Source of the DNA: Staphylococcus petrasii
Lineage (GTDB): Bacteria; Bacillota; Bacilli; Staphylococcales; Staphylococcaceae
Length of the DNA stretch: 50,319 bases
Direction: 5' to 3'
Assembly: GCF_002902565.1 (NCBI RefSeq)
Contig: NZ_PPRC01000045.1
Coordinates: 1 to 50,319, forward strand
Program-made: the position numbers and the translations under genes
Shown: positions 29,761 to 44,821 of the stretch, piece by piece
How positions within the stretch are numbered: position 1 is the first letter of the stretch
How the letters are laid out: every line of letters starts with the position of its first letter
Notes under the pieces: generated by a model
What the model was told of the DNA's origin: nothing
The model's input: only the letters and a program-made list of their open reading frames with translations
The model's database searches: none

Positions 29761-29843
29761 ATCTAACTCTCCTTAAAGATTACTGTATTATATTGTACAT
29801 TAAATATGTATAGAATGATACTCAAGATAATCATTATAAAAAC

Positions 29844-29882
29844 AAAAAAAGGTTTGGAAACCAATTTAGCTTCCAAACCTTT
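29844..29882 (-). terminator. Terminator of the atp operon
   Basis: AAAGGTTTGGAA (29848-29859) pairs perfectly with TTCCAAACCTTT (29871-29882); on the minus strand a T run follows. It is six bases past the atpC stop. Confidence 0.9.
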
Positions 29883-29888
29883 ATCAAT

Positions 29889-30290
29889 TTATTTTAATTC
29901 AGCTACGCGTAAGCGGTTTTCTGCTCTTGCTAATGCACGTTTAGCTCGGTTAATATCGCTATTATCCTCATCTTCTAAATGTGATTGCGCTCTTTGGCGA
30001 GCTAATTTAGCTCTTTCCACGTCAATTTCACTAGCAGCTTCAGCTGTTTGTACAATTACAGATACTTTTTGTTGTCTAATTTCAACAAAGCCACCACTAA
30101 CAGCTATATACTCAGAACCATTTTTATAATTCACTTTAACATGGCCTGTTTTTAATGCGGCAACTGTCGGAATATGTCCACTCATGACACCCATTTCCCC
30201 AGCTGTCGTTTGAAAAACAACCAGTTCAACGTCATCTTTTTCGTAGACTGAACCATTAGGAGTGACAATATCAAGATTTAAAGTACTCAT
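29889..30290 (-). CDS. atpC: ATP synthase F1 epsilon subunit
   Basis: A 133-residue epsilon subunit: N-terminal beta-sandwich (LNLDIVTPNGSVYEKDDVELV to about 85) and a C-terminal two-helix domain rich in Ala/Arg/Glu (RAKLARQRAQSHLEDEDNSD onward) that can inhibit ATP hydrolysis. Last gene of the atp operon, 21 bases after atpD, with GGAGG before the ATG. Confidence 0.97.
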   Translation of the reverse strand: MSTLNLDIVTPNGSVYEKDDVELVVFQTTAGEMGVMSGHIPTVAALKTGHVKVNYKNGSEYIAVSGGFVEIRQQKVSVIVQTAEAASEIDVERAKLARQRAQSHLEDEDNSDINRAKRALARAENRLRVAELK

Positions 30291-30311
30291 TATCTATTCC
30301 TCCTAATTAGT

Positions 30312-32639
<2,328 letters not shown>

Positions 32640-32643
32640 TTAA

Positions 32644-34152
<1,509 letters not shown>

Positions 34153-34171
34153 CTATGTCACTCCTCTTATT

Positions 34172-34711
34172 TTAGTTAACTCTTCTAAATTTACGTTCAA
34201 TTTGTTCTAAGTCGTTCTTAACACTACCGTCTAAAACAGTTGTGCCAACTTTCACTCTGAAACCACCAATTAAATCAGGGTTGGTTTTAGTAATAATATG
34301 TACGTTTGACAACTTAGTTTTGTTAATAATTAGATTTCGAATTCTATCTAGTTCTTCTTCAGTCAATTGATAAACTGACTCCACTACTGCCGTATCTTGA
34401 TTATAGTGAGCGTTATAGAAACTAGTAAATTCTTTGAAAATAGAATTAATTAACGCTAAATGACGGTTATTTGCTAATATCATTAGCATATTTTTTAAGT
34501 AATAATTCGCCTCACCGAACACAATTCCTACAAATTTGCGTCTTTCAGAAGCAGGTTTGCTAGGATTTGAATCAATAGCTTTTAATTCTTGTTGATATTG
34601 TTGCGTAGCGTCATTCACTACTTTCAACTCTTCATACATTAAATCTAGTCTGTCTTTATCAATAGAAACATCAAATAATGCTTTAGCATATTTTTTTGCT
34701 ACATCTGCCAT
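34172..34711 (-). CDS. atpH: ATP synthase F1 delta subunit
   Basis: A 179-residue delta (OSCP) subunit that ties the F1 head to the peripheral stalk. The N-terminal helical domain starts VAKKYAKALFDV, and the C-terminal signature LIGGFRVKVGTTVLDGSVKNDLEQI is present. Its start overlaps the atpF stop by one base. Confidence 0.96.
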   Translation of the reverse strand: MADVAKKYAKALFDVSIDKDRLDLMYEELKVVNDATQQYQQELKAIDSNPSKPASERRKFVGIVFGEANYYLKNMLMILANNRHLALINSIFKEFTSFYNAHYNQDTAVVESVYQLTEEELDRIRNLIINKTKLSNVHIITKTNPDLIGGFRVKVGTTVLDGSVKNDLEQIERKFRRVN

Positions 34712-35241
34712 TATTTATCGCCTGCCTCTTTAAGATACTTATCAACTAATGCTTTCTGATCTTGTTCAGAAATTTCTTTTTGAAGTACTTTAGAAGCAAT
34801 CAATACTGATAATTCAGATACTTGATTATTAATATCTGCAAGTGCGCGTTCTTTTTCACTGTTAATTTCACTTTGAGCAGTTTCAATCATACCATTTGCA
34901 CGAACGTTAGCTTCATGAATGATTTCTTCATGTTGTTTACGAGCTTGAACTCTAGCGTCTTCAAGGATACGTTGAACTTCATCTTGTGTTTCTTTAAGTG
35001 TCTTTCTATTTTCTTCTTCAAGTTTTTGCGCATTAAGTTTTGCTTCTTCCGCTTCATCGATATCTCTATTAATATCTCTTTCACGTTTATCCATTACTTC
35101 TTTTAATGGACCCCAAGCAAATTTTTTCAATAATGCTAAGAGGATAACAAATGTAAATACAGTTACAAAAATTGTTCCCCACTCAACACCACCGGCTGCT
35201 GCACCCAAAACATATGAATTAGCTAATGCATTCACTGGCAT
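34711..35241 (-). CDS. atpF: ATP synthase Fo b subunit
   Basis: A 176-residue peripheral-stalk subunit: one N-terminal membrane helix (about 18-42; [19 protein letters not shown]), then a long charged coiled coil (about 55-155) and a C-terminal region contacting delta. GGAG precedes the ATG, and the gene lies 87 bases past atpE. Confidence 0.97.
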   Translation of the reverse strand: MPVNALANSYVLGAAAGGVEWGTIFVTVFTFVILLALLKKFAWGPLKEVMDKRERDINRDIDEAEEAKLNAQKLEEENRKTLKETQDEVQRILEDARVQARKQHEEIIHEANVRANGMIETAQSEINSEKERALADINNQVSELSVLIASKVLQKEISEQDQKALVDKYLKEAGDK

Positions 35242-35328
35242 TCGACACTCCTTTCATTATTAATCATCATATTTGCATTAAATAAAACGAACGGCGAAGA
35301 TCAAAGAGACTTCGCCTCAAAACATTTC

Positions 35329-35565
<237 letters not shown>

Positions 35566-35574
35566 TTATTTAAA

Positions 35575-36327
<753 letters not shown>

Positions 36328-36678
36328 TTACTCCCTTTGTAAAAAAGGACGTATGATGATTAGTACATAAGAAATCATAAGGCCTATCATTATTCCTATA
36401 ATGTTTACATACTCTTTAAAGAAAAACCAAATCAAGCACGCTATAATAGCGACTAAATACCTCCAGATATTGCCCGTAGAAATATGTATATTATCTGGTT
36501 GCTTTGCCCGAGATAAATAAAATTCAAAGATATATGTATTAATTAAAGCGCCAAACGTTCCTATTATTAATCCTAAGGTAAAAGGATTAGGTTTAATAAA
36601 GTACAAAACACTTAACAAAATTAAAAAATAGATATAATATTGAATGAATTGTTTGAAGATAATACTAAAACGCCTCAT
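36328..36678 (-). CDS. atpI: ATP synthase protein I (AtpI)
   Basis: About 116 residues with four hydrophobic helices, the small membrane protein that heads the operon and in other bacteria aids c-ring assembly or Mg2+ uptake. ATG 36678 is chosen: a GGAGG site begins eight bases upstream of it inside the longer TTG-started frame (36693). Sequence is poorly conserved, so the call rests mostly on position and topology. Confidence 0.88.
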   Translation of the reverse strand: MRRFSIIFKQFIQYYIYFLILLSVLYFIKPNPFTLGLIIGTFGALINTYIFEFYLSRAKQPDNIHISTGNIWRYLVAIIACLIWFFFKEYVNIIGIMIGLMISYVLIIIRPFLQRE

Positions 36679-36739
36679 TCGTAGTGCCTCCAAAATTACT
36701 TATGAGTATCATGTAAACCGTTCCACTCATACAATTTTA

Positions 36740-36768
36740 ATAATAATATAGCGTATAAAACGTGTCAA
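36740..36768 (-). promoter_or_regulatory. Sigma-A promoter of the atp operon
   Basis: On the minus strand TTGACA (36763-36768), a 17-base spacer and TATTAT (36740-36745) make a near-consensus promoter. It lies 62 bases before the atpI start and after mnaA, so atp has its own promoter. Confidence 0.8.
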
Positions 36769-36817
36769 TTCTATTCAAATTGTTGTAAAAATTCCAAGCA
36801 ATTTTGTCACAAAATAT

Positions 36818-37951
36818 TCACATTTTAAATTCTTTTGGTTTTTCAATAGTTAAACCAAAATAATATTTTATACTTTCGCATATTCTTAATGACGCCATTC
36901 CATCTCCATAAGGATTTTGAGTTGATGCCATATTTTTATAAGCTGTTGAATCATCTAATAATGTTTTTATTTCTGAATAAACATTATCCGCTTCTGTGCC
37001 TATCACTTTTAATGTTCCAGCCGCTACACCTTCTGGTCGTTCTGTAACATCTCTTAATACTAAGACAGGTTTATTTAACGAAGGCGCTTCTTCTTGAACT
37101 CCGCCAGAATCCGTTAATATGATTTGTGCCTTATTAGCAAAGTTGTGGAAGTCTATGACATCTAAAGGCTCTATTCTTTCCACTCGCGTTTGGTCACTAA
37201 AATATTTACTTGATAAATCTCTTACTTTAGGATTCAAGTGCTGAGGATAAACTACCACTACATCGTCATATTCACTAATAATTTTATTAATCGCTTTGAA
37301 AACATTTTCCATAGGAACGCCAATATTTTCTCTACGATGCATGGTTAATAAAATTATTTTTTTATTTTTATGCTTATTTAAAATATCTGACGTGTAGTCA
37401 TTTCTAATCGTGAGATTCAACGTATCAATTGCTGTATTTCCAGTTACAATGATAGAATCGCTGTCTTTTTGCTCTTTGATTAAATTTTCAGCTGCATTTA
37501 TAGTAGGTGCAAAATGTAAGTCGGCAATATTACTTACCATTTGTCGATTGATTTCTTCAGGAAACGGTGCATATTTATCACCAGTTCTTAATCCTGCTTC
37601 TACATGACCTACAGCTGTTTGATTATAAAAAGCAGCTAAAGCACCTGAAAATGTAGTAGTAGTATCTCCATGCACAAGGACCATATCTGGTTGTTCGTCT
37701 TTAATGATATTTTCAAGTTGTATCATAGCGCTAGACGTAACTTCAGATAATGTTTGATTTTCTTTCATGATATTTAAATCATAATGTGGTTGGATGTTAA
37801 ATGTTTTTAAAACTGAATCTAACATTTCTCGATGTTGAGCAGTTACAACAATCATTGGCTCTAATTCGTCGTCATTTTCAAGTTCTTTAACTAAAGGTGC
37901 CATTTTAATTGCTTCTGGTCTTGTACCAAAGACTGTCATAATTTTTTTCAT
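36818..37951 (-). CDS. mnaA: UDP-N-acetylglucosamine 2-epimerase
   Basis: A 377-residue GT-B-fold epimerase converting UDP-GlcNAc to UDP-ManNAc for wall teichoic acid linkage (and capsule in some strains). The conserved FGTRPEAIKMAPLV (about 8-21), VHGDTTTTFSGALA (about 93), HVEAGLRTGD (about 116), TDSGGVQEEAPSL (about 286) and VLRDVTERPEG (about 303) motifs are present. It lies downstream of upp and directly upstream of the atp promoter, with no clear terminator. Confidence 0.95.
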   Translation of the reverse strand: MKKIMTVFGTRPEAIKMAPLVKELENDDELEPMIVVTAQHREMLDSVLKTFNIQPHYDLNIMKENQTLSEVTSSAMIQLENIIKDEQPDMVLVHGDTTTTFSGALAAFYNQTAVGHVEAGLRTGDKYAPFPEEINRQMVSNIADLHFAPTINAAENLIKEQKDSDSIIVTGNTAIDTLNLTIRNDYTSDILNKHKNKKIILLTMHRRENIGVPMENVFKAINKIISEYDDVVVVYPQHLNPKVRDLSSKYFSDQTRVERIEPLDVIDFHNFANKAQIILTDSGGVQEEAPSLNKPVLVLRDVTERPEGVAAGTLKVIGTEADNVYSEIKTLLDDSTAYKNMASTQNPYGDGMASLRICESIKYYFGLTIEKPKEFKM

Positions 37952-38005
37952 ATTATTTACTCCTACAACGAACTAACTTTAAACTTCTCAACTACTGTAT
38001 CTTTA

Positions 38006-38635
38006 CTATTTAGTACCAAATAATCTGTCTCCAGCGTCACCTAAACCAGGCGTGATATATGCTTTATCGTTTAATTTTTCATCTAAAGCAGCTATATAAA
38101 TATCAACGTCATCATGCGCTTCTTGCATTTTTTTAACACCTTCTGGAGCTGCAATTAAACACATAAATCTAATATTTTTAGCACCACGGTTTTTCAATGA
38201 ATTAATCGCTTCGATAGCAGATGCACCTGTTGCTAACATAGGATCTACAACGATAATTTGTCTTTCATCAATATCTTGTGGTAATTTCACGAAATATTCT
38301 ACAGCTTTTAATGTTTCAGGGTCACGATATAATCCGATATGGCCTACACGTGCTGCTGGAACTAAGCTTAATACACCATCTGTCATTCCTAGACCAGCTC
38401 TTAAGATAGGTACAATAGCTAATTTTTTACCTGCTAATCTTTTAGCTGTCATTTTAGTAACAGGTGTTTGAATTTCGACATCTTGAAGCTCTAAATCTCT
38501 TGTTACTTCGTATGCCATTAACATACCTACTTCATCAACAAGCTCTCTAAATTCTTTTGTTCCCGTATTCATATCACGGATGTAACTTAATTTGTGTTGA
38601 ATTAAAGGGTGATCAAATACATGTACTTTACTCAT
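38006..38635 (-). CDS. upp: Uracil phosphoribosyltransferase
   Basis: A 209-residue type I PRTase that salvages uracil to UMP. The PRPP loop is [16 protein letters not shown] (about 129-144), with the uracil-binding [18 protein letters not shown]-terminus complete and [11 protein letters not shown] at about 77-87. GGAGG before the ATG. It follows glyA by 29 bases in the same unit. Confidence 0.98.
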   Translation of the reverse strand: MSKVHVFDHPLIQHKLSYIRDMNTGTKEFRELVDEVGMLMAYEVTRDLELQDVEIQTPVTKMTAKRLAGKKLAIVPILRAGLGMTDGVLSLVPAARVGHIGLYRDPETLKAVEYFVKLPQDIDERQIIVVDPMLATGASAIEAINSLKNRGAKNIRFMCLIAAPEGVKKMQEAHDDVDIYIAALDEKLNDKAYITPGLGDAGDRLFGTK

Positions 38636-38664
38636 TATTTATTTCCTCCAGTTATTTTAAAAAA

Positions 38665-39903
38665 TTACTCATATAGTGGATACTTAGCTGTTAATTTACT
38701 TACTCTTTCACTAGCTTCTTTTAATTTAGTTTGATCTTTAGGATTTTTTAGCGCTAAGCTAATAATTTTCCCTACTTCTTTAAACGCTTCTTCATCAAAG
38801 CCTCTAGTGGTAGCGGCTGGTGTACCTAAGCGAATACCACTTGTAACGAATGGTTTTTCCTGGTCAAAAGGAATAGTGTTTTTATTACAAGTAATACCGA
38901 TTGAATCTAATGTAGATTCAGCTTCTTTACCTGTAACATTCACTGAGTTTTTAACGTCAACTGCTAATAAATGATTATCTGTACCGCCAGAAACAATTCT
39001 AAAGCCTTCTTCTTGTAGCGTTTCTGCTAATACTTTAGCATTTTTAACTACTTGTTCTTGGTATGCTTTAAATTCTGGTTCTAATGCTTCACCAAAAGCA
39101 ACGGCTTTAGCAGCAATCACGTGTTCTAATGGACCGCCTTGGATACCAGGGAAGATTGTTTTGTCTATATCTTTTTTATACTCTTCTTTGCAAAGGATTA
39201 ATCCACCGCGTGGCCCTCTCAAAGTTTTATGAGTTGTACTTGTAACGAAATCTGCATACTCTACTGGGTTAGGATGTAAACCTGTTGCTACTAAACCAGC
39301 AATATGCGCCATATCTACCATTAATTTTGCGCCTACTTCATCAGCAATTTCTTTGAACTTTTTAAAATCAAGTTCTCTTGAATATGCAGAAGTACCAGCC
39401 ACAATTAATTTAGGTTTATGTTCAAGTGCTAATTTACGAACTGCCTCATAGTCAATCTTCTCTGTTTCTTTATCTACTTCATAATCTACGAAATTATAAA
39501 ATTTACCGCTAAAGTTAACAGGAGAACCATGCGTTAAATGGCCACCATGGCTTAAATTCATTCCTAATACAGTATCACCCATTTCAAGTGCTACTAAGTA
39601 AACAGCCATGTTAGCTTGTGAACCAGAATGAGGTTGAACATTAGCATGTTCAGCGCCAAATAAGGCTTTAACACGTTCGATAGCAATTGTTTCCGTAATA
39701 TCTACGTAATCGCATCCACCGTAATAACGACGTCCAGGATAACCTTCAGCATACTTATTCGTCATTACAGAACCTTGAGCTTCCATAACAGCTTCAGAAA
39801 CAAAATTCTCAGATGCAATTAGTTCGATGTTATTATTTTGTCTATTGTATTCATTTTGAATCGCTTCATAGACAGCTTTATCTTGATTTTGGATATATGA
39901 CAT
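38665..39903 (-). CDS. glyA: Serine hydroxymethyltransferase
   Basis: A 412-residue PLP enzyme interconverting serine and glycine and charging tetrahydrofolate with a one-carbon unit. The PLP lysine is in [15 protein letters not shown] (about 220-234, Lys in THK). [15 protein letters not shown] (about 24-38) and PHSGSQAN are conserved. ATG 39903 is chosen: GAGGGG is about seven bases upstream, and the 26 residues of the longer frame are absent from the family. Confidence 0.97.
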   Translation of the reverse strand: MSYIQNQDKAVYEAIQNEYNRQNNNIELIASENFVSEAVMEAQGSVMTNKYAEGYPGRRYYGGCDYVDITETIAIERVKALFGAEHANVQPHSGSQANMAVYLVALEMGDTVLGMNLSHGGHLTHGSPVNFSGKFYNFVDYEVDKETEKIDYEAVRKLALEHKPKLIVAGTSAYSRELDFKKFKEIADEVGAKLMVDMAHIAGLVATGLHPNPVEYADFVTSTTHKTLRGPRGGLILCKEEYKKDIDKTIFPGIQGGPLEHVIAAKAVAFGEALEPEFKAYQEQVVKNAKVLAETLQEEGFRIVSGGTDNHLLAVDVKNSVNVTGKEAESTLDSIGITCNKNTIPFDQEKPFVTSGIRLGTPAATTRGFDEEAFKEVGKIISLALKNPKDQTKLKEASERVSKLTAKYPLYE

Positions 39904-39928
39904 TAAAAATCCCCTCTTCCTTTCAAAC

Positions 39929-40453
39929 CTATTCGTATTTAGCTCGTTCACCGCCGATTTTTTTAGGTCTTGAAGTGGCAATCGTTACTATTGCATCGCC
40001 AACTTGTTTAACACTAGTTCTAATCGGTACACAAACATGTTTAATATGCATTCCAATTAATGTTTGCCCAATATCGATACCTTTAGGAACAGTAATATGC
40101 TCTACAACTACAGGATCTTTCATATGTTGATAGGCATATGTTGCTAGACTCCCACCTGCATGAACATCTGGTACGACTGTCACTTCTTCCATTGTTAAAG
40201 GATTAAACTGTTCTCTTTCAATTGTGACTGCTCTATTAATATGTTCACAACCTTGAAATGCGAATGATACACCTGTTTCTTGTTGTACCTTTTCTAAGGT
40301 AGTGAATATATCTTTAGCTACGTCCATTGAACCTACAGAGCCTATTTTTTCTCCAATAACTTCAGATGTTGAACAGCCAATAATGCATATTTCACCTTCT
40401 TTAAAGAATGATTGTGCTTTCAATTCATTTAATAAAGTCGTAAGTTCTTGCAT
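39929..40453 (-). CDS. DUF436 / TIGR01440 family protein (YwlG-like)
   Basis: About 174 residues of the DUF436 family (YwlG of B. subtilis), of unknown function. Conserved features are [19 protein letters not shown] (about 22-40), [14 protein letters not shown] (about 67) and [13 protein letters not shown] (about 95-107). ATG 40453 is chosen because GGTGGAG, its ribosome site, lies inside the longer GTG-started frame (40465). It sits between ptpB and glyA as ywlG does in Bacillus. Confidence 0.87.
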   Translation of the reverse strand: MQELTTLLNELKAQSFFKEGEICIIGCSTSEVIGEKIGSVGSMDVAKDIFTTLEKVQQETGVSFAFQGCEHINRAVTIEREQFNPLTMEEVTVVPDVHAGGSLATYAYQHMKDPVVVEHITVPKGIDIGQTLIGMHIKHVCVPIRTSVKQVGDAIVTIATSRPKKIGGERAKYE

Positions 40454-40482
40454 AGAAATCTCCACCTTATTTATATAATTAA

Positions 40483-40512
40483 AAGAAGCATAGCAAACTA
40501 GCTATACTTCTT
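40483..40512 (-). terminator. Hairpin downstream of ptpB (possible terminator)
   Basis: AAGAAGCATAGC (40483-40494) pairs with GCTATACTTCTT (40501-40512) with one C-A mismatch and a 6-base loop; on the minus strand TTTTAATTAT follows. It lies between ptpB and the DUF436 gene. Confidence 0.65.
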
Positions 40513-40562
40513 CATTATAACGTATTTAATTAATAACTTATACTAAATGTAATATTTTCGTC

Positions 40563-40979
40563 TTATGAAAAGCCTTGCAATTTATGGATTAGACTATAAA
40601 GTTGATTAAACGTATCTCGATACGTATCAATACTGCCACCAAATGGATCGTCCACATCAGCGTTTTCTCCAACGTATTCACTTAAAGTATACACATGAAT
40701 ATTTTCACCATACGCATTGATTAATTGCGCTTTATGTGACTGAGTCATTGTCAAAATTAAATCACTATTGAGGTCACTCTCATCAAATTGTTGTGCTGAT
40801 GTAGGTTCTGGTAAATCATGTTCTAAGATAACTTCTAAAGACTCTGGTGTCACCGCTTGGCCATTTATCGCAAATAACCCTCTTGATTCAATTGTATCGT
40901 TTGGAAGCAATGTTTTAGCTATGCTTTCTGCAATAGGACTCCGACACGTATTTCCAGTACATACAAATGTTATTTTCAT
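40563..40979 (-). CDS. ptpB: Low-molecular-weight phosphatase of the protein-arginine type (PtpB/YwlE)
   Basis: A 138-residue phosphatase with the catalytic P-loop CTGNTCRS (Cys7 to Ser14) and the general-acid Asp in DVDDPFGGS (about 111). Residue 11 is Thr, which in YwlE of B. subtilis gives specificity for phosphoarginine, whereas phosphotyrosine phosphatases have a bulkier residue. It probably removes the McsB arginine mark that targets proteins to ClpCP; this is inference from family knowledge. Its ATG overlaps the stop of the Sua5-type gene (ATGA). Confidence 0.94.
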   Translation of the reverse strand: MKITFVCTGNTCRSPIAESIAKTLLPNDTIESRGLFAINGQAVTPESLEVILEHDLPEPTSAQQFDESDLNSDLILTMTQSHKAQLINAYGENIHVYTLSEYVGENADVDDPFGGSIDTYRDTFNQLYSLIHKLQGFS

Positions 40980-42019
40980 AACTCTTCACCTCTAATGATA
41001 CGGTTAGCAGTTGCTTTGGACATTCTATTCATTACGGCTTCTGCGGCTTCTGCATTTTCAAAAGCATAAATATATGCTTCATTAATCAGTTCATTCTTAT
41101 CAATATCATGCAAAATAGCATATAAATTATGATTTGCACCTTTAATATCACGTTCATCCTGACATAAAGGAATAAACCATGAACCATCTGGAACGAAAGA
41201 TTTTAAACTTTCTGGCAAAATGAAAGCAACATTTGTCCAATCTTTATGGTTTAAAATAGGATGCGTTAGATCTTTCAACATAGTGACAGGCGTTTCTGGT
41301 GAATAATGTTTATATTTCATGCCCGGAGCAATCGGTTTTTCAACATTATTATAATTAAAATGTTCGACACTACCAGGGAGCACTTCATTTAACATGGTTT
41401 GAGTGATGGCGCCCGGACGAGCGATTCTAAAGGGATATTGCGTACAATCAAGCACGGTACTTTCTAAGCCTTCTTCACTTTGATCCCCATTAACTATGCC
41501 GTCAATTTTACCATTTAAATCGTGATAGACATGTTGAAATGTTGTAGGTGATGGACGGCCACTTAAATTTGCACTTGGTGCAGCTATAGGTAAATCTACA
41601 TATTGTAAAATAGCGCGTCCGATTGTATGACTCGGCATACGCACTGCGATTGAATCTAGACCACCGCTCACTTTATCACATAGGTAACCTTTTTCAAGCG
41701 GTAAGATAAATGAAATCGGACCTGGCCAAAACGCATCCATTAATATTTTGGCTTCATCAGGTACATGAGCTACAAAGTCATTTAATTGTTCTAGACTATG
41801 AATATGCACGATTAAAGGGTTGTCAGAGGGACGTCCTTTGGCTTTATAAATATTAGAAACCGCTTCTTCGTCTTTTGCATTTGCACCAAGACCATATACA
41901 GTTTCAGTAGGAATCGCGATTAAACCGCCTTGTTCAAATATTGTTTTTATTTCATTTAACTCAGGAAATGATAGTGGCTCTTCACTATAGTTGCGCATAT
42001 CCCATATTTTACTTTCCAT
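40976..42019 (-). CDS. ywlC: L-threonylcarbamoyladenylate synthase (Sua5 type)
   Basis: A 347-residue enzyme that makes threonylcarbamoyl-AMP for the t6A37 modification of tRNAs reading ANN codons. The N-terminal YrdC domain contains GGLIAIPTETVYGLGANA (about 31-48), KGRPSDNPLIVH (about 61) and SANLSGRPSPT (about 150), followed by the C-terminal Sua5 domain (about 210-345) that distinguishes it from short TsaC. GAGGTG precedes the ATG. It heads the ywlC-ptpB pair. Confidence 0.94.
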   Translation of the reverse strand: MESKIWDMRNYSEEPLSFPELNEIKTIFEQGGLIAIPTETVYGLGANAKDEEAVSNIYKAKGRPSDNPLIVHIHSLEQLNDFVAHVPDEAKILMDAFWPGPISFILPLEKGYLCDKVSGGLDSIAVRMPSHTIGRAILQYVDLPIAAPSANLSGRPSPTTFQHVYHDLNGKIDGIVNGDQSEEGLESTVLDCTQYPFRIARPGAITQTMLNEVLPGSVEHFNYNNVEKPIAPGMKYKHYSPETPVTMLKDLTHPILNHKDWTNVAFILPESLKSFVPDGSWFIPLCQDERDIKGANHNLYAILHDIDKNELINEAYIYAFENAEAAEAVMNRMSKATANRIIRGEEL

Positions 42020-42065
42020 TCACCTCACACCTTTCCTTTAAATATCGTGATTATGAGTGATGAAA

Positions 42066-42095
42066 AGGCTGGGACAAAATTAAATGTCTCAGCCT
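42066..42095 (-). repeat. Inverted repeat of the staphylococcal GGCTGGGACA type
   Basis: AGGCTGGGACA (42066-42076) pairs with TGTCTCAGCCT (42085-42095), one G-U/mismatch position, across an 8-base loop. On the minus strand TTTTC follows, so it may end prmC transcripts before the Sua5-type gene. This sequence resembles a hairpin repeated at many intergenic sites in staphylococci. Confidence 0.65.
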
Positions 42096-42105
42096 CCTCT
42101 TTAAC

Positions 42106-42945
42106 TTATTTCCATTCAAATGACACGATTCTGTCTATTCCATTAATGTCTTTAATGACATTAACTGATAAATTTGGATATTTTTTTAAAATTAATTCCT
42201 TTAATATCTCGCCTTGATTATACCCTATTTCAAATGTAACATATGCATCTTCATTAAGGACTTTTGGCAAATCATTTAATATAGATTCATATATTGCATA
42301 GCCTTTATTTTTCGCAAATAAGGCAACATGAGGCTCATATTTTACAACAGTATCTGCCATACTATGAACCTCTTCATAGTCGATATAAGGTGGATTAGAG
42401 ATTAGACCATCTACTTTAATATTATTTTTGATAAGTGGTTTTAAAGCATCACCATGCAAAAATTCAATATCTGCATTATGATGATAGGCATTATCCTTAG
42501 CTAAATCTAGTGTTTCTTGAACGACATCTGTCGCAACCACATTTAATTTAGGATTTAATTTTTTAAGTGATACAGCAAGCGCACCACTACCTGTTCCAAT
42601 ATCTACAACTGTGGCTTCCTCTTTCACATGTTCTAAGAAATGAAGCATCACTTCTTCAGTTTCTGGACGAGGAATGAGACAATGTGCATTTACTTGAAAC
42701 TGAAGACCATAGAACATTTGAAAACCTACAATGTACTGAATAGGCTCTCCTAGTAGCATACGTTCCACAGCCAATGAAAATTTAGCTTCCTCAGCTTCAT
42801 TCATTTCATCATACATATGCATGAGATAATCCGTTCTAGACCAACCAAATAAATCAAGCATTAACCATTCTGCACGAGACTGTTCAAATCCTTTGTTCTT
42901 TGCTAATTGAATAGCTTCAGTTAACTTATCCTTAAAGCTCGCCAT
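42106..42945 (-). CDS. prmC: Peptide chain release factor N5-glutamine methyltransferase
   Basis: A 279-residue AdoMet methyltransferase that methylates the GGQ glutamine of release factors. The N-terminal helical domain ends with the [15 protein letters not shown] stretch (about 81-95); the AdoMet motif is [15 protein letters not shown] (about 114-128) and the substrate loop is [13 protein letters not shown] (about 185-197). It overlaps prfA by 14 bases, pairing the enzyme with its substrate. Confidence 0.96.
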   Translation of the reverse strand: MASFKDKLTEAIQLAKNKGFEQSRAEWLMLDLFGWSRTDYLMHMYDEMNEAEEAKFSLAVERMLLGEPIQYIVGFQMFYGLQFQVNAHCLIPRPETEEVMLHFLEHVKEEATVVDIGTGSGALAVSLKKLNPKLNVVATDVVQETLDLAKDNAYHHNADIEFLHGDALKPLIKNNIKVDGLISNPPYIDYEEVHSMADTVVKYEPHVALFAKNKGYAIYESILNDLPKVLNEDAYVTFEIGYNQGEILKELILKKYPNLSVNVIKDINGIDRIVSFEWK

Positions 42946-44008
42946 TATTTAATTCTTTCAGTTTTTCAGTTTGTTCAGAAAGTGTAAGTGCATCGATAAT
43001 TTCGTCTAATTTACCTTCCATGATTTGATCTAACTTTTGTAATGTTAAGCCAATACGGTGGTCTGTTACACGGCTTTGAGGGTAATTGTATGTTCTTACA
43101 CGTTCAGAGCGGTCACCTGTACCGACAGCTGATTTACGTTGTGCAGCATATTTTTGTTGTTCTTCTTGTAATTTCATATCATATAAACGTGCTTTCAACA
43201 CTTTTAATGCTTTTTCACGGTTTTGAATTTGAGATTTTTCAGAAGATGTTGCAATTACACCTGTTGGTAAGTGAGTAATACGTACAGCTGAGTCTGTAGT
43301 ATTGACGTGCTGACCACCTGCACCACTAGAACGGTACGTATCAATTTTTAAATCTTCATTACGAATTTCAATTTCAACGTCTTCAACTTCTGGTAATACC
43401 GCTACTGTAGCAGTAGAAGTATGAATACGGCCACCTGATTCTGTTTCAGGCACACGTTGCACACGGTGGGCACCATTTTCAAATTTTAATTTACTATATG
43501 CGCCACTACCTGAAACTGAGAAACTGATTTCTTTATAACCACCATGGTCACTTTCAGCTGCTTCTACAATTTCAGTTTTGAAGTTTTGAGATTCTGCATA
43601 TTTTGTATACATTCTTAATAAATCGCCAGCGAAAATCGCAGCTTCATCTCCACCTGCTGCTGCTCTGATTTCAACGATAACGTCTTTCTCATCGTTAGGA
43701 TCTTTAGGGATAAGTAAGAATTTAAGTTGTTCTTCTAATTCAGGAATCACACTTTTAAGACTAGAACTTTCCTCTTTTAACATTTCAATTTCTTCTTTAT
43801 CGTCTGTTTCGTTTAACATTTCATCGATTTCAGCGATTTCTTCTTTTTTACTTTTATAATCTCTATAAACATCTACTGTTTTTTGTAAATCAGCTTGTTC
43901 TTTAGAATATTTACGTAATTTATCTGAATCATTTACAACCTCAGGGTCACTTAACATTTCATTTAATTGTTCATATCTTTCTTCAACAATATCTAATTGA
44001 TCAAACAC
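42932..44008 (-). CDS. prfA: Peptide chain release factor 1
   Basis: A 358-residue class I release factor reading UAA and UAG. The codon-recognition PxT is in [13 protein letters not shown] (about 186-198) and the peptidyl-hydrolysis GGQ in [19 protein letters not shown] (about 225-243). The start is a GTG at 44008, with GGAGG upstream within the end of tdk; the two overlap by one base. tdk-prfA-prmC-ywlC is the normal Firmicutes order. Confidence 0.98.
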   Translation of the reverse strand: MFDQLDIVEERYEQLNEMLSDPEVVNDSDKLRKYSKEQADLQKTVDVYRDYKSKKEEIAEIDEMLNETDDKEEIEMLKEESSSLKSVIPELEEQLKFLLIPKDPNDEKDVIVEIRAAAGGDEAAIFAGDLLRMYTKYAESQNFKTEIVEAAESDHGGYKEISFSVSGSGAYSKLKFENGAHRVQRVPETESGGRIHTSTATVAVLPEVEDVEIEIRNEDLKIDTYRSSGAGGQHVNTTDSAVRITHLPTGVIATSSEKSQIQNREKALKVLKARLYDMKLQEEQQKYAAQRKSAVGTGDRSERVRTYNYPQSRVTDHRIGLTLQKLDQIMEGKLDEIIDALTLSEQTEKLKELNNGEL

Positions 44009-44607
44009 TACATTTCCTCCTTGTCATTATTACTCGGTGCAACAATGTGATGTGCTCTACATCTTGGTTCATAACTTTCATTCGCTCCGACTAAAATAAT
44101 AGGATCATCTATTTTAGCTGGTTGTCCATTAATTAATCGTTGGGTTCTACTTGAAGACGAACCACAAACAGCACATACCGCTTGTAATTTAGTTACTTGC
44201 TCGCTGACTGCCATGATTTGTGGCATAGGTTCGAATGGTTCTCCACGAAAGTCCATGTCCAATCCAGCAACTACTACTCTGTGGCCATCTTCAGCAAGTT
44301 TTTCAACAATGTTAACAATTTCTTTATCAAAGAATTGAATTTCATCTATACCAATCACATCTACATGTGATAAATCTTGTAATAAAATATCTCGTGCTGT
44401 GGTAATATTAATGGCTTCTAATTCGTTTCCATCATGAGATACAACTTTTTCATCATGGTAACGATTATCTATAGCCGGTTTAAACACTACTACTTTTTGT
44501 TTAGCATAAAGACCTCGGCGCAATCGACGAATTAATTCTTCTGATTTGCCACTAAACATACTTCCAGTAATGCATTCAATCCAACCAGAATGGTAAGTTT
44601 CATACAT
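44008..44607 (-). CDS. tdk: Thymidine kinase
   Basis: A 199-residue type II thymidine kinase for dTMP salvage. P-loop [15 protein letters not shown] (about 15-29), Walker-B-like [13 protein letters not shown] (about 82-94) and zinc-binding Cys in [14 protein letters not shown] plus the C-terminal YEPRCRAHH are present. ATG 44607 is chosen: AGGTGG lies between it and the ATG of the longer frame at 44628, and length then matches S. aureus Tdk. Confidence 0.97.
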   Translation of the reverse strand: MYETYHSGWIECITGSMFSGKSEELIRRLRRGLYAKQKVVVFKPAIDNRYHDEKVVSHDGNELEAINITTARDILLQDLSHVDVIGIDEIQFFDKEIVNIVEKLAEDGHRVVVAGLDMDFRGEPFEPMPQIMAVSEQVTKLQAVCAVCGSSSSRTQRLINGQPAKIDDPIILVGANESYEPRCRAHHIVAPSNNDKEEM

Positions 44608-44761
44608 TATAAGTTCCACCTTTTTCAAAACATAATCGCTTAATTATATCATATTTTAATTGTTTATAAACGACTTTATGTATATCTAGAATGTTCATAA
44701 TTTTTAAGTATTTATACCAACACACTTTATGTAGTACGCTACTTACTCATTTCTATAAAAT

Positions 44762-44804
44762 AAAAAAACTGCCTACTTAACTCTATATAACATAGATTAG
44801 GCAG
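44762..44804 (-). terminator. Terminator of rpmE2
   Basis: CTGCCTA (44769-44775) pairs with TAGGCAG (44798-44804), and TCTAT/ATAGA (44782-44786 and 44792-44796) form an inner stem; on the minus strand a run of seven T follows. It is 17 bases past rpmE2. Confidence 0.8.
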
Positions 44805-44821
44805 ACAGTTTAAACTTACAA

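Noticed and set aside
43042-43278. Plus-strand frame inside prfA
   Set aside because: Antisense to a well-supported essential gene and without a ribosome site.
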